Origin: Mediterraneibacter catenae
GTDB lineage: Bacteria > Bacillota > Clostridia > Lachnospirales > Lachnospiraceae
Direction of reading: 5' to 3'
DNA: 64,000 nt
Assembly: GCF_008691045.1 (NCBI RefSeq)
Contig: NZ_VMSO01000003.1
Coordinates: forward strand, 62,001-126,000
Of this stretch, positions 33,873 to 43,048 are shown in pieces. A program made the position numbers and the translations under genes. The notes below the pieces were generated by a model. The model searched no databases. It had not been told where the DNA came from and was given only the letters and a program-made list of their open reading frames with translations. How positions within the stretch are numbered: the stretch's first letter is position 1; each line of letters begins with the position of its first letter.

Positions 33873-33893
33873 ACAGAAACAGGGGAGGCAGAT

Positions 33894-34598
33894 ATGGCAG
33901 AAGAGACAATACTGGTCGTGGATGATAATAAGGAAATCGTCTATTCGATCGGGGAATTACTGAAGTACGAAGGGTATCAGGTGATGAGCGCCTATGACGG
34001 GATGCAGGCACTGAATGTACTGGAACAGAACAAGATCGACCTGATCCTGCTGGATGTGATGATGCCCCGGCTGAACGGGCTGTCGACCCTCATGAAGCTG
34101 AGGGAGAAACACAGGATACCGGTCATCATCCTGTCGGCAAAGACAGAGGAGAGCGATAAAGTCTCGGGGCTGATCATGGGAGCGGACGATTATGTGGAGA
34201 AACCTTATAATCCGGCGGAGCTGATGGCGCGGGTCAAGGCGCACCTGCGCAGATACCGGGCATGGGGCGGGGGAGTGCCTCAGCAGGATGAGGATCGTAT
34301 CGTAAACGGTGGTCTGATCCTGGATAAGAAGCAGCGTCTGATCGAAGTCGAGGGTGAAGAAGTCAGGCTGACAGCCACGGAATACAAGATACTGGAGCTT
34401 CTGATGGAACATCCGGGGCAGGTGTTCTCAGCGGAACAGATTTATGAGAATGTCTGGCAGGAGACAGCTACATACGGTGTGGAGAACACGGTCATGGTGC
34501 ATATCCGCCATATCCGGGAGAAGATCGAGATTGATACGAAGAAACCAAGATATGTAAAGGTGGTGTGGGGAATTGGATATAAAATGGAAAAATATTAG
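33894..34598 (+). CDS. OmpR-family response regulator
   Basis: This 234-residue regulator has a receiver domain with acidic pocket Asp10-Asp11, phosphoacceptor Asp54 (LLDVMMPRL), Ser81 and Lys103. The C-terminal winged helix (about residues 135-232) contains FSAEQIYENVWQETATYGVE and VMVHIRHIREKIE. It resembles the VanR/PhoB-like regulators of Lachnospiraceae. GGGGAGG lies before the ATG. The kinase gene starts 26 bases before its stop, in another frame. Confidence 0.93.
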   Translation: MAEETILVVDDNKEIVYSIGELLKYEGYQVMSAYDGMQALNVLEQNKIDLILLDVMMPRLNGLSTLMKLREKHRIPVIILSAKTEESDKVSGLIMGADDYVEKPYNPAELMARVKAHLRRYRAWGGGVPQQDEDRIVNGGLILDKKQRLIEVEGEEVRLTATEYKILELLMEHPGQVFSAEQIYENVWQETATYGVENTVMVHIRHIREKIEIDTKKPRYVKVVWGIGYKMEKY

Positions 34599-35865
34599 TG
34601 AAAAGGCGGTAAGTTTTTTCGGGCGTTATTATAAGCGCGCGGCAGGGGGGCTTTCGGCTGTCTGCGGCATCGCCTTTTTCTATAACGTTATCGCATACCG
34701 CGGATGGCATCCAACCGGAGAGGCATTCTTCTTCGGCATATTGGGAAATCTTCTGCTGGGAGCGGGAATATGGTTTGGCCTGAATGAACTGCTGAACAAG
34801 AAGTTTGGCGACTGGCTGCCGGATGATGACAACAGTTACGTGCAGTGGAAAGAACGCGGCAAGGCTGTGGAACGTCAGATACGTATAGCGGGAGCTGCGG
34901 CGATTCTGATGGCGGCCTGGTATCTCTCCTATCTCATGAATGGAGGGGTTTATTGGGGAAATGGCGGTTATTATAACTATGCATCCGGATATGTGATGAT
35001 ATTCACCGCGCTGGTTCAGTTTATTGCGGCAGAGGCTACCCTGAATCGATTCAGGAAGAAACAGCTTGATTATATGATGGAGCAACTGGAAAATCTCAAC
35101 CGGCGCAGGCTTGACGTGGCTTTGGAAATTGAGAAGAAGAGTCTGGAGAAAGTCTCACGGAGCGACCAGCTACGTGTGGATCTCATTACGAATGTATCCC
35201 ACGATCTTAAGACGCCTCTGACTTCTATGGTCGGATATATCGAGCTGATCCGTAAGGAAGAGCTGAGCGACACAGTACGGGATTATGTGGATGTTATTTC
35301 CGAAAGGGCGGAGAAATTGAAAGAGATGGTCAACAGCCTTTTCAGTCTTGCCAAAGCAAGCAGCGGAAATGTGGAGCTCCATCCGGAGAAATTTGAGGTG
35401 AACCGTATGATCGAGCAGATCTTTGCTGACATGGATGATCAGATAAAGAACAGCGGTCTGGAGTTTGTTACGCGCCTGACGGAAGAAAGCACGGAGATTG
35501 TATCCGACAATTCTTATTTCTACCGTATCTGCCAGAATCTAATGGAGAATGCACTTAAATACTCAGCGAAGGGAACGAGAGTGTTCGTAACTACTTATAT
35601 TGGAAGACCGGCTTCTCAGAATGGAAAGCTGACGGAAAAACTGTGCATGGAGATTACGAACACATCGGCATATCCGATGGATTTTACGAAGGAGGATATT
35701 GTGGAAAGATTTGCGCGCGGGGATAAGGCGCGCACCAGTGACGGAAACGGACTGGGGCTGGCGATCGTCAGCACATACGTAAAAGCACTCGGAGGGGAGT
35801 TTGACATAAAGATCGACTGCGATCAGTTTAAAGCGTGTGTAATGATGCCGGTGGAAGTGAGATGA
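34573..35865 (+). CDS. Sensor histidine kinase
   Basis: This 430-residue membrane kinase has four predicted helices in the N-terminal third (about residues 20-40, 52-72, 105-125 and 138-158) with only short loops outside, so it probably senses within or at the membrane. A coiled linker is followed by the phosphoacceptor motif NVSHDLKTPLTSM with His210, N box NLMENALKYS and GNGLGLAIV. The usual ATG start is absent: the best start is TTG 34573, which overlaps the regulator gene by 26 bases behind a GGGG site. Its target regulon cannot be read from the sequence. Confidence 0.9.
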   Translation: MDIKWKNISEKAVSFFGRYYKRAAGGLSAVCGIAFFYNVIAYRGWHPTGEAFFFGILGNLLLGAGIWFGLNELLNKKFGDWLPDDDNSYVQWKERGKAVERQIRIAGAAAILMAAWYLSYLMNGGVYWGNGGYYNYASGYVMIFTALVQFIAAEATLNRFRKKQLDYMMEQLENLNRRRLDVALEIEKKSLEKVSRSDQLRVDLITNVSHDLKTPLTSMVGYIELIRKEELSDTVRDYVDVISERAEKLKEMVNSLFSLAKASSGNVELHPEKFEVNRMIEQIFADMDDQIKNSGLEFVTRLTEESTEIVSDNSYFYRICQNLMENALKYSAKGTRVFVTTYIGRPASQNGKLTEKLCMEITNTSAYPMDFTKEDIVERFARGDKARTSDGNGLGLAIVSTYVKALGGEFDIKIDCDQFKACVMMPVEVR

Positions 35866-35886
35866 ACATAATCCGTAGACATCTTA

Positions 35887-35908
35887 GTTGGGAGCTTTTG
35901 CCCCCAAC
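35887..35908 (+). terminator. Hairpin ending the kinase operon
   Basis: GTTGGG-a-GC pairs with GC-c-CCCAAC over a TTTT loop 21 bases after the kinase stop. A weak T-rich stretch follows. A second small stem (GCTGC/GCAGC) starts inside the end of the convergent MATE gene. Confidence 0.55.
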
Positions 35909-35930
35909 ATCATTTTGTACAGACAGGCTG

Positions 35931-37343
35931 CTATTTTGCAGCTTGTTTTAATAAGCGTTGTTCTGTTTCCATTTGTTTCATTTTCTTTATTTCGCCTGCT
36001 ATCAGGCAGATCGTTACAATGAATGCAATACCGTCCGCTGCCGGCCCTGCAAACAGAATGCCGTCAAGCCCGAAGAAGAGAGGCAGGATGAGTACGAGAG
36101 GAATGAGAAAGATGACCTGCCGTGTCATGGATAGCAGGAGACCCTTTACCGGCTTTCCGATTGCTGCAAAGAAGTTGGACGATATGAGCTGTATGCCGTT
36201 AAAGATGACCATAAAGAGGAAAATCCTCATAAACCTTACAGCAAATTCAAAATAGGCTGCTTCACCAGTGCCGAACAGAGAGATGATCTGGTAAGGGAAG
36301 AACTGGAACAGGATAAATCCTATCGCGGAGATGACCAGATTAGCAGCGATGGCAAGCTTATATGTCTTCCGCACCCGGTCATACTGTCTGGCGCCGTAAT
36401 TGAACCCGATGATCGGCTGTGATCCCTGAGAGATCCCGATGATGAAAGCCAGAAGAATGGCGTTTGTCTTCATGACAATGCCGCAGGCAGCGAGAGGAAT
36501 CTCTTTACCGTATACGGACATAGCACCGTAGTAGGTAAGAGAGTTGTTCAGTACAATCTGTACAAATGTAATAGCCACCTGATTCAGGCTGTTGCTCATT
36601 CCGAGGGAGGCTGTCTGGATACATTCTTTTGCTGACAGGCCGATATCTTTCTTTTTCAGTGTTATATTCTTAAATTTTCTTATGTACATCAAAGCAAATA
36701 TAAATGAGAAGAATTGCCCGATGATAGTCGCCCACGCCGCACCGGCTACTCCGAGATGGAAGATGAAGATAAAGACCGGATCGAGGATTGTGTTGATGAC
36801 GGCACCGATCAGCATACATGTCATGGAGTATTTCGGGCTTCCGTCTGCGCGGGCCAGATTGCTCATGCCGTTAGTGACAATGAGGAAAGGCATACCGAGA
36901 GCAACGATACGGGAGTAAGTTTCGGCGTAAGGCATAACGTCCGGCGTGGCGCCGAAAGCGGTGAGTAGAGGGGACATAAAGATCTCTACAAGTACTGCAT
37001 AGAGTATGCCGAATGTAAACATCATGCAGATACCATTTCCAACAACCTTTTCCGCGATGTCTTTCTCGCCTGCCCCGAGATGGAGAGAAAATCTTGAGGC
37101 ACTTCCGATCCCGATCAGAAGGGCGATGGCAAGGCAGATGGTAGTCAGAGGATAGGATACATTTGTGGCGGCATTTCCGAGATATCCCACACCCTGGCCG
37201 ATAAAAATCTGATCCACGATATTATATAAAGAACTGACCAGCATGGCGATGATGCTGGGAATAGCAAAACTCTTCAACAGAGATGGTATGCTTCTGAAGC
37301 CAAGTGGATTTTCTTTTGTATCTGATTGCAACAAATCATTCAC
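35931..37343 (-). CDS. MATE family efflux transporter
   Basis: This roughly 470-residue exporter has twelve membrane helices and the MATE N-terminal pattern (SFAIPSIIAMLVSSLYNIVDQIF, then ATNVSYPLTTICLAIALLIG). It would expel cationic drugs or metabolites using a Na+ or H+ gradient. The longer frame to 37430 (TTG) is rejected: its first 29 codons hold the -35 of the divergent promoter. A GTG at 37343 gives VNDLLQSDTKENPLG, the usual N-terminus of this subfamily. It is divergently transcribed from the MutS-like gene. Confidence 0.88.
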   Translation of the reverse strand: MNDLLQSDTKENPLGFRSIPSLLKSFAIPSIIAMLVSSLYNIVDQIFIGQGVGYLGNAATNVSYPLTTICLAIALLIGIGSASRFSLHLGAGEKDIAEKVVGNGICMMFTFGILYAVLVEIFMSPLLTAFGATPDVMPYAETYSRIVALGMPFLIVTNGMSNLARADGSPKYSMTCMLIGAVINTILDPVFIFIFHLGVAGAAWATIIGQFFSFIFALMYIRKFKNITLKKKDIGLSAKECIQTASLGMSNSLNQVAITFVQIVLNNSLTYYGAMSVYGKEIPLAACGIVMKTNAILLAFIIGISQGSQPIIGFNYGARQYDRVRKTYKLAIAANLVISAIGFILFQFFPYQIISLFGTGEAAYFEFAVRFMRIFLFMVIFNGIQLISSNFFAAIGKPVKGLLLSMTRQVIFLIPLVLILPLFFGLDGILFAGPAADGIAFIVTICLIAGEIKKMKQMETEQRLLKQAAK

Positions 37344-37423
37344 TTCTTTCTTTTCTTTCTTTTGGATTTCCGCCCATGTATTATAACGCAGACGGGGTAT
37401 ATGCGCCAGTGATTTTTGCAATA

Positions 37424-37452
37424 TTGACAAATCTTCCGAATGGCATTATTGT
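37424..37452 (+). promoter_or_regulatory. Promoter of the MutS-like gene
   Basis: A perfect TTGACA (37424-37429), a 17-bp spacer and TATTGT (37447-37452) are present. The -10 overlaps the left end of a perfect palindrome. Confidence 0.65.
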
Positions 37453-37470
37453 ATTAATAGAATAATACAA
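37449..37470. promoter_or_regulatory. Perfect 22-bp palindromic operator
   Basis: TTGTATTA - ATAGAA - TAATACAA is a perfect dyad (8-bp arms, 6-bp centre). It overlaps the -10 region and lies 15 bases before the start codon of the MutS-like gene. Size and symmetry fit a MarR- or GntR-type dimer site. No regulator of either family is in the neighbourhood. Confidence 0.65.
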
Positions 37471-37485
37471 AAAGGAGGCGCGCGT

Positions 37486-39108
37486 ATGCTGTCTACATTG
37501 CTGGCATTGTTGGGTGTTTTCCTGTTCGTGATGGGGATATGGTTAGTATCATACTATAATATGAAGCGCAGAAGGAAGAGCTACATCCATGAAAAATTCG
37601 GGAAGATTCCGAAGGTAAAAGACTGGAATGATGCGGTCAAAGGATTTTATAATATTGTGAATGACGGATCCGGTATTGATGATATCACCTGGAATGATCT
37701 GTCGATGAATGAAGTGTTCCAGAGAATTGCCCAGTGTGATACATCTGCAGGGGAAGAGGTGCTCTACTGGAGACTGCGCAGGAACCGTATGTCACTTGAG
37801 GAAAGGCAGATCTTTGAACGCCGCGTGCGTACGTGGAGTAATGATGAGAAAGAGAGGGAGAAGATCGAGCTCCTGCTGTGTGATATCGGGAAGGGAGACG
37901 CGTCCTATTACATTCCCGACTATCTGGACAGTATAGAATCCTACGTCCTCAGGTCCCAGTGGATATACCGTGTACTGCAGATTCTGCTGGCTGCATCATT
38001 CGTGGCAATACCAATCCTTCCGGCTGACAGGGCGTTAGTCCCTTTCGTAGCTATGTGCTCTCTCAATATGGCGGTATATGTCTGGTTCAATCTGAAGCAT
38101 ACTCTTGAGCTTGGACTGGTCGGTACAGCAGTCAGCCTGCTCCGGAATGCGAAGCTCATCTCTGGAAAGAAGGGGATAGCTGAACTGTTTCCTGAACTGA
38201 AAGGAGCTTTGGGAGAACTTCGCGGCGTAATCAGAGGAGAGCGTATACTCCGTATTAAAAAGGAGAACACCATATCAGGAGATGCGGCAGGAGCAGTTCT
38301 CGATTATATCCTGGGGATTACCCTCTGTCAGATCACCACATACAACAAGGTCATGAAACGCCTGATAGGAAATATGGAAAATTATCTGACAGTGTACAGA
38401 TGTATCGGAGATCTGGATGTGGCGATAAGCACGGCGTCTTTCCGGAAGAGTCTGCTGTGGAGCTGTACCCCGGAATATACAGGAGAAAAGAAACTCGGGA
38501 TGAAAGGAATGTATCATCCGCTTATCAAAGATCCGGTGGCAAATGATCTGACTCTTGAGAGAAGCTGCCTGATTACGGGATCGAACGCCTCCGGAAAGTC
38601 TACGTTTATAAAAGCGGCAGCGGTCAATGCCGTCCTTGCGCAGTCTATCAATACATGCGCGGCAAGATACTTCAGTATGCCCCAGGCCGAAGTGATTACC
38701 TCTATGGCAGTGAAGGATGATCTGATGGCAGGAGAGAGCTACTTTATCCGGGAAATCAGATATCTGAAAAGGATATTAGAGAGTCTCACGGATGAGAGAA
38801 TGACAATATGTGCGATTGACGAAATCCTGCGGGGAACAAATACCGGAGAGCGTATCCGCGCCTCCAGGGCGATTCTGGAATATCTCAGAGATAAGAACTG
38901 TATTGCACTTGTGGCTACACATGACAAAGAGCTGACGGAACTTCTCGGGGATGATTATCTCAATTATCATTTCAGTGAGGAAATCGGGGAGGACGACATT
39001 GTATTCAGCTATAAGATTCTGGAAGGACCGGCAACTTCACAGAATGCCGTGAAGCTGCTGGAGTTTGCCGGATTCCCGGAAGAGATCATAGAAGCGGCGC
39101 AGGAATAA
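37486..39108 (+). CDS. Membrane-anchored MutS-family ATPase
   Basis: This 540-residue protein has an N-terminal membrane helix (about residues 4-25) and a second hydrophobic pair near 160-205, then helical levers. The C-terminal ABC-type ATPase of MutS includes Walker A GSNASGKST, the signature-like region around AVKDDLMAGESYF, Walker B TICAIDEILRGTN and LVATHD. The N-terminal mismatch-recognition domain of MutS1 is absent, as is the Smr domain of MutS2. Such membrane MutS-like proteins are widespread in Firmicutes with no defined role; classical mismatch repair is unlikely. AAAGGAGG lies 7 bases upstream of the ATG. Confidence 0.85.
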   Translation: MLSTLLALLGVFLFVMGIWLVSYYNMKRRRKSYIHEKFGKIPKVKDWNDAVKGFYNIVNDGSGIDDITWNDLSMNEVFQRIAQCDTSAGEEVLYWRLRRNRMSLEERQIFERRVRTWSNDEKEREKIELLLCDIGKGDASYYIPDYLDSIESYVLRSQWIYRVLQILLAASFVAIPILPADRALVPFVAMCSLNMAVYVWFNLKHTLELGLVGTAVSLLRNAKLISGKKGIAELFPELKGALGELRGVIRGERILRIKKENTISGDAAGAVLDYILGITLCQITTYNKVMKRLIGNMENYLTVYRCIGDLDVAISTASFRKSLLWSCTPEYTGEKKLGMKGMYHPLIKDPVANDLTLERSCLITGSNASGKSTFIKAAAVNAVLAQSINTCAARYFSMPQAEVITSMAVKDDLMAGESYFIREIRYLKRILESLTDERMTICAIDEILRGTNTGERIRASRAILEYLRDKNCIALVATHDKELTELLGDDYLNYHFSEEIGEDDIVFSYKILEGPATSQNAVKLLEFAGFPEEIIEAAQE

Positions 39109-39166
39109 GCAAAAATACACCATATTCAGGCCGGAAGAACTATAAGAGAAAATAAATGATAAAAAC

Positions 39167-39217
39167 GGGAGCAACACTTCAGACAAATATATGTCCGGAT
39201 GTGCCGCTCCCTCTTTT
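39167..39217. terminator. Bidirectional hairpin between MutS-like and adenosyltransferase genes
   Basis: GGGAGC-aa-CAC pairs with GTG-cc-GCTCCC over a 23-base loop. T-rich sequence follows on both strands (CTTTT on plus, GTTTTT on minus). It separates the convergent ends of the MutS-like gene and the pdu-type operon. Confidence 0.7.
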
Positions 39218-39222
39218 GGTAT

Positions 39223-39783
39223 CTACATATCCTTTAAAATATTTCTCACTACTTTATCCTGTATCCCGTCCACTTTCTCGTTTTCTACCCGGTAATCTGC
39301 ATACCGTGCGCACATATAAAGATAGTCGGACAGGCGGTTGATATACTGAACTGCCTTGGCGTCCGCACCATAATTCTGTTCCACTTTGCGGAAACGTCTC
39401 TCGGCGCGCCGTGTTACGGATCTCGCTACGTCTAATCTTGCGGAAAGTTCGCATCCGCCGTACAGAACAAAATCCTTGATGCGCGGAAACGAATTCTCGA
39501 TCCGGTCAATCTCTTCTTCCAGGGCTTTTGTCTCGTCAGCAGAGAAGCGGTAATCCATATTCCTCGGATCAGCTACCCCTGCCATGATCTGCATCAGATT
39601 TCTCTGTATATGGGCAAGGCTTTCCTTCAGGGAAGAATCCGCAAGCACCTTTGCCAGTCCGATGAAGCTGTTCAGTTCATCGATCGTTCCTACGAGTTCG
39701 ATCCGGTCGTCAGACTTCGAAACACTGATGCCGTTCATCAGGGAAGTAGTGCCCCGGTCTCCGTTTCTGGTATAGATATTCAT
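39223..39783 (-). CDS. pduO: ATP:cob(I)alamin adenosyltransferase (PduO type)
   Basis: This 186-residue enzyme makes coenzyme B12 (adenosylcobalamin) from cob(I)alamin and ATP. The N-terminal ATP motif YTRNGDRGTTSL and the helix with GGCELSARLDVARSVTRRAER are diagnostic for PduO-type enzymes; CobA and EutT look different. It is the last gene of the diol dehydratase operon and overlaps the reactivase small subunit by 4 bases, so it directly feeds the dehydratase with cofactor. Only the N-terminal adenosyltransferase domain is present, without the heme-binding C-terminal domain of the Salmonella protein. Confidence 0.93.
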   Translation of the reverse strand: MNIYTRNGDRGTTSLMNGISVSKSDDRIELVGTIDELNSFIGLAKVLADSSLKESLAHIQRNLMQIMAGVADPRNMDYRFSADETKALEEEIDRIENSFPRIKDFVLYGGCELSARLDVARSVTRRAERRFRKVEQNYGADAKAVQYINRLSDYLYMCARYADYRVENEKVDGIQDKVVRNILKDM

Positions 39784-40124
39784 AACCTGTATTCCTCCTT
39801 AAACGGCAGCTTTTTGATCGCCCGTGCGCTGTTCGCTCCGATATTGCGGCACTGTGCGCGGTTTGGCGTAAGATAGCTCTCAATATTGCGGCCTTTCTCC
39901 AGTCCTCTCATTTTCAGGCATACGGCCGTGCCGAAGATGCCGACCCCGGAACCAAGCATAGAATCCCGCGCCGCCTTGTACGCCAGCTTTTCCATACATT
40001 CATCCGGCATTTCAGTAGTATCGTAGAAGACGCCTTCTTCTTCAATCCCGGCGCAGACTTCTTTTAAAACAGCAGGATCAGCTTCATGGGTGTAAATAAA
40101 TATAGAAGGTCTTTTAATAATCAA
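39780..40124 (-). CDS. pduH: Diol dehydratase reactivase, small subunit (PduH/DdrB)
   Basis: This 114-residue protein starts RPSIFIYTHEADPAVLKEVCAGIEEEG and contains a GSGVGIFGTAVCLK region typical of DdrB/PduH. Together with the large subunit it exchanges damaged cobalamin for fresh adenosylcobalamin in inactivated dehydratase. It overlaps pduO at its 3' end and lies 2 bases from the large-subunit gene. The length is normal for the family. Confidence 0.9.
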   Translation of the reverse strand: MIIKRPSIFIYTHEADPAVLKEVCAGIEEEGVFYDTTEMPDECMEKLAYKAARDSMLGSGVGIFGTAVCLKMRGLEKGRNIESYLTPNRAQCRNIGANSARAIKKLPFKEEYRL

Positions 40125-40126
40125 GT

Positions 40127-41944
40127 TCAGCCCTCCATTTCTCCGATATAGGAGAGCACCAGCCCGGTGGCGACGGCGTTTCGCGGACCTTCGGTGCCGC
40201 GGATATTTCCGCGCCCGCAGACGATGCGGTAATCGGTAAATGCTTCCATCAGCATTTCCGGTATCTCGAAATCCTCTGCCGATCCTCCCACAAGTACGAC
40301 AGTAGATATATTTTTCAAATTGTGATCAGGAGCCACTTTCTTGAGCGCGCGGAAAGCGTTTGTCACGAAAACTTTGCGCTTTGCTTCACGGCGTACCTGA
40401 ACGATCTTCTCCATCGGAATCTCTTCTTCAATGCGGACAAGTCCGTTTTCCGTGAGCAGGACAACACGTCCGAAAAATCTCGGATCAATGGACTCATCTA
40501 CGAAAGTCATCTGACCGTTCTCCATACGCATATGGAAGAGGCTTTCCACTTTCGCAAGCGGATACTTCTTGATCTCTTCTGCGATGTGGCGGTCGCTTAA
40601 GCCCAGCTCGGTCTGGATCAGCATGGATACCAGTTCGCCCGCACCTGCCTGATGGGTCAGGTTAACGTGTCCGCTTTCGTCTATGATCGCAGCGTCGGTG
40701 GAACCGCCGCCCATATCAAGGATTGCGAGAGGGAGTTTTGTACCCGGCGTAGTCAGCGCCCCCAGACTTGCCATAACCGCTTCAACGCCTGCGACTTTCA
40801 CATCTGTTCCCAGATCTGTCGTAAGGTGTGCGGCAATCTCCTGCATGGGAAGCTTCTGGGTCTTTACCATGGCCGCGATGCCGACGGCTTTTTCAAGACA
40901 GGTTTCTCCTGCCAGCGCACCTGAGATCAGGACAGGAGCAAGAGTATCAACAGCGAGGATATCGGTAATGCGGATATCTGCTTCTGCGCTCTTGTCAAGC
41001 TCGCTCATTCCTGTCCGGATGCGGGAGAGCATATTTCCGACGTTTGTATCCGGCTGACCGCTGATGTCGCGGATATCGCCGGCGTCTTCTGCGGCTGCCA
41101 TGATCTTATCGGCGCCTTCGTCCAGACTGATTGTGACATTTTTATCGCCGTAGAAATATATTTCTCCTGCGGGAAGTACGTTTTCGTGGATATTTCCGCC
41201 CGGCGTCTTCAGGACAACGGCGCTCCGCTTGCCGATCAGGCTCTTTGCTATCGGCGTGATAGTCCTGGTTTCTTCTGCGGTCAGACCGAGAAGAGTGGCA
41301 ATTCCGTACGGATTTGAGAGCATGCGGATCGTCTGTCCCGGAAGTGCTACCTCGATAGCTGCAGGGACGCCGTCCGGAAGCCGGTCGATCCGTCGCACCT
41401 CGTCGATGATCGGAACCTGTTTATGGATACGGTTCTCTACAAGAACTGCTTCATCCGCCTGCAGGATGATACCGACGATGTCCACTTCCTCGTGCTGATT
41501 GACGACAGCGGCAACTTCTTCGTAGCTGTGCTCTGAAGATGAGGCCAGGATATAGGCAGTGCCAGGAACGGCCCGGGATATATTTTCGATCAGCAGGATC
41601 TCGCCGACAGCCTGTCCGGCTCCTGCGGGAGTGGACGGGTTGTGACCGATCATGGAAGAATCCGTGATCACGGTTTCGGTCAGCGTTTCCATAGCAGTAT
41701 CTCCGATGACCGGAGCGGCTTCGTTCAGCCGTACAAGATCGATATCGGAGGTTTCGCGCCCGATCCGGCTCATAGCCAGTTTGAGCGCGTTCTTTACGGA
41801 ATAGACATTCTCGATGGTTCCTTTTGTACCTGTGGTCGGACAGGAAGCGCTGGTAAGAAATGTAACATTTCCTCTGTCGGTCACTTCCCCTACACAGACT
41901 TCAGTTGTGGAATTTCCTATATCAACTCCAGCGATATAACTCAA
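40127..41944 (-). CDS. pduG: Diol dehydratase reactivase, large subunit (PduG/DdrA)
   Basis: This 605-residue ASKHA-type ATPase starts YIAGVDIGNSTTEVCV, the phosphate-1 motif, and has LAILDMGGGSTDAAIID and VVLVGGSAEDFEIPE further on. It acts as a chaperone that opens the dehydratase to release inactive cobalamin at the cost of ATP. Length and order match DdrA/PduG. It overlaps pduE by 4 bases and is followed by the small reactivase subunit. Confidence 0.95.
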   Translation of the reverse strand: MSYIAGVDIGNSTTEVCVGEVTDRGNVTFLTSASCPTTGTKGTIENVYSVKNALKLAMSRIGRETSDIDLVRLNEAAPVIGDTAMETLTETVITDSSMIGHNPSTPAGAGQAVGEILLIENISRAVPGTAYILASSSEHSYEEVAAVVNQHEEVDIVGIILQADEAVLVENRIHKQVPIIDEVRRIDRLPDGVPAAIEVALPGQTIRMLSNPYGIATLLGLTAEETRTITPIAKSLIGKRSAVVLKTPGGNIHENVLPAGEIYFYGDKNVTISLDEGADKIMAAAEDAGDIRDISGQPDTNVGNMLSRIRTGMSELDKSAEADIRITDILAVDTLAPVLISGALAGETCLEKAVGIAAMVKTQKLPMQEIAAHLTTDLGTDVKVAGVEAVMASLGALTTPGTKLPLAILDMGGGSTDAAIIDESGHVNLTHQAGAGELVSMLIQTELGLSDRHIAEEIKKYPLAKVESLFHMRMENGQMTFVDESIDPRFFGRVVLLTENGLVRIEEEIPMEKIVQVRREAKRKVFVTNAFRALKKVAPDHNLKNISTVVLVGGSAEDFEIPEMLMEAFTDYRIVCGRGNIRGTEGPRNAVATGLVLSYIGEMEG

Positions 41945-42333
41945 CGTAATATTCCTCTCTTTTCATACACTTCTGCGGCTTCCATAACAAGACGCGCACA
42001 GTTCTTTGCGTTGTATTTCTCAAGAAGTTCCTGCGCCATCATGACCAGTTCCAGTTTGGTGGAGCGGTTCGGACGAAGTTTGTCATACATTTTCAGGATC
42101 ACATCATCCGGCACATCTACTAGCTCGGCGGCACGCTCAAAATTTTTCTCCATAGGAGCGTTGCCGGCGTCCATAGCTACCTGTCCCTGTGCTCTTAACA
42201 TCTCTTTGGAAATTTTGATGTCATCAGAAGAAATGTGTCCTTTCGTCACTTCGTCCAGTGTGATGTCGGTGAATTTTTTTCCTGTTTTGGATGTAATGTT
42301 GTCTTTTTCGTGTTCTGCAAAGGGATATCTCAT
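41941..42333 (-). CDS. pduE: Propanediol dehydratase small subunit (PduE)
   Basis: This 130-residue gamma subunit of B12-dependent diol dehydratase shows family markers ITLDEVTKGHISSDDIKIS and RPNRSTKLELVMMAQELL. With PduC and PduD it forms the dehydratase that turns 1,2-propanediol into propionaldehyde, and possibly glycerol into 3-hydroxypropionaldehyde. It directly follows pduD and overlaps pduG. Confidence 0.93.
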   Translation of the reverse strand: MRYPFAEHEKDNITSKTGKKFTDITLDEVTKGHISSDDIKISKEMLRAQGQVAMDAGNAPMEKNFERAAELVDVPDDVILKMYDKLRPNRSTKLELVMMAQELLEKYNAKNCARLVMEAAEVYEKRGILR

Positions 42334-43029
42334 CTATCTTTCCTCCCATTCAACAGCCCCGACTTCGGGATCAAGCTGTTCTGTCTCTGCGATGTGCATG
42401 ATCGCCGCTTTCACCTGATAGCGGGGTCTGGACATCGGGTCGTTTGTACAGGGAACAGGGGTGACCTGCTCGCCTTTTACGTATTTTGCTGCGTTCTGTC
42501 CGATCTGGCGGTAAGTCTCCAGCGTCATAAGCGGCGCCTGCGGGAACAGCTCCAGATTGGAGAGCGGGAAAAGGTCTTTCTGATGAATAACGGTTGTCCC
42601 TTTGGACTGGATGCCGATACCGATACCGGAACCGGACAGCTTGGCTGCTTCCAGCGCCATAAAGCATACGTCTGATGTATCGAGGATCTTTACGACTCTC
42701 GGGATCATTCCCTCTTCCTCTATACCTGCCTTTACGTTACGGAGCACATCGTCCAGCGGGATGCCGCAGATAGTTTTTTTGATCTCTTTCTGGAATGCGG
42801 CACCTACCCCGATGACAACCTCTTTCGGATCTGTCCCTTTCTTTGCGCGGGGATAAGAAGCATAAGAAGTCTTTTCGTCATTGATACGTTCTCTTCCTGC
42901 CAGGGAAAGTGACTTCCCGGAGGAAGGTGCTGTTATATGATCTCCTGTCGAAGAGGAGACGCCGGACTGTGACATCTGGCTTAATACTGCGTTAGTGATC
43001 TGTTTTACCAATTCTTCGCTGATCTGCAT
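42334..43029 (-). CDS. pduD: Propanediol dehydratase medium subunit (PduD)
   Basis: This 231-residue beta subunit binds the cobalamin tail; residues from about 70 ([23 protein letters not shown]) form the core. Residues 2-18 ([18 protein letters not shown]) form an amphipathic helix like the encapsulation peptide that targets PduD into the propanediol microcompartment, followed by a Ser/Gly linker. Shell-protein genes are not in the window, so either they lie elsewhere or the peptide is a relic. AGGAGGAG lies before the ATG. Confidence 0.94.
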   Translation of the reverse strand: MQISEELVKQITNAVLSQMSQSGVSSSTGDHITAPSSGKSLSLAGRERINDEKTSYASYPRAKKGTDPKEVVIGVGAAFQKEIKKTICGIPLDDVLRNVKAGIEEEGMIPRVVKILDTSDVCFMALEAAKLSGSGIGIGIQSKGTTVIHQKDLFPLSNLELFPQAPLMTLETYRQIGQNAAKYVKGEQVTPVPCTNDPMSRPRYQVKAAIMHIAETEQLDPEVGAVEWEER

Positions 43030-43048
43030 GATTTAGTCTCCTCCTTTC

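Noticed and set aside
37344..37430. N-terminal extension of the MATE gene to TTG 37430
   Set aside because: It would overlap the -35 of the divergent promoter and gives an atypical N-terminus; GTG 37343 matches relatives better.
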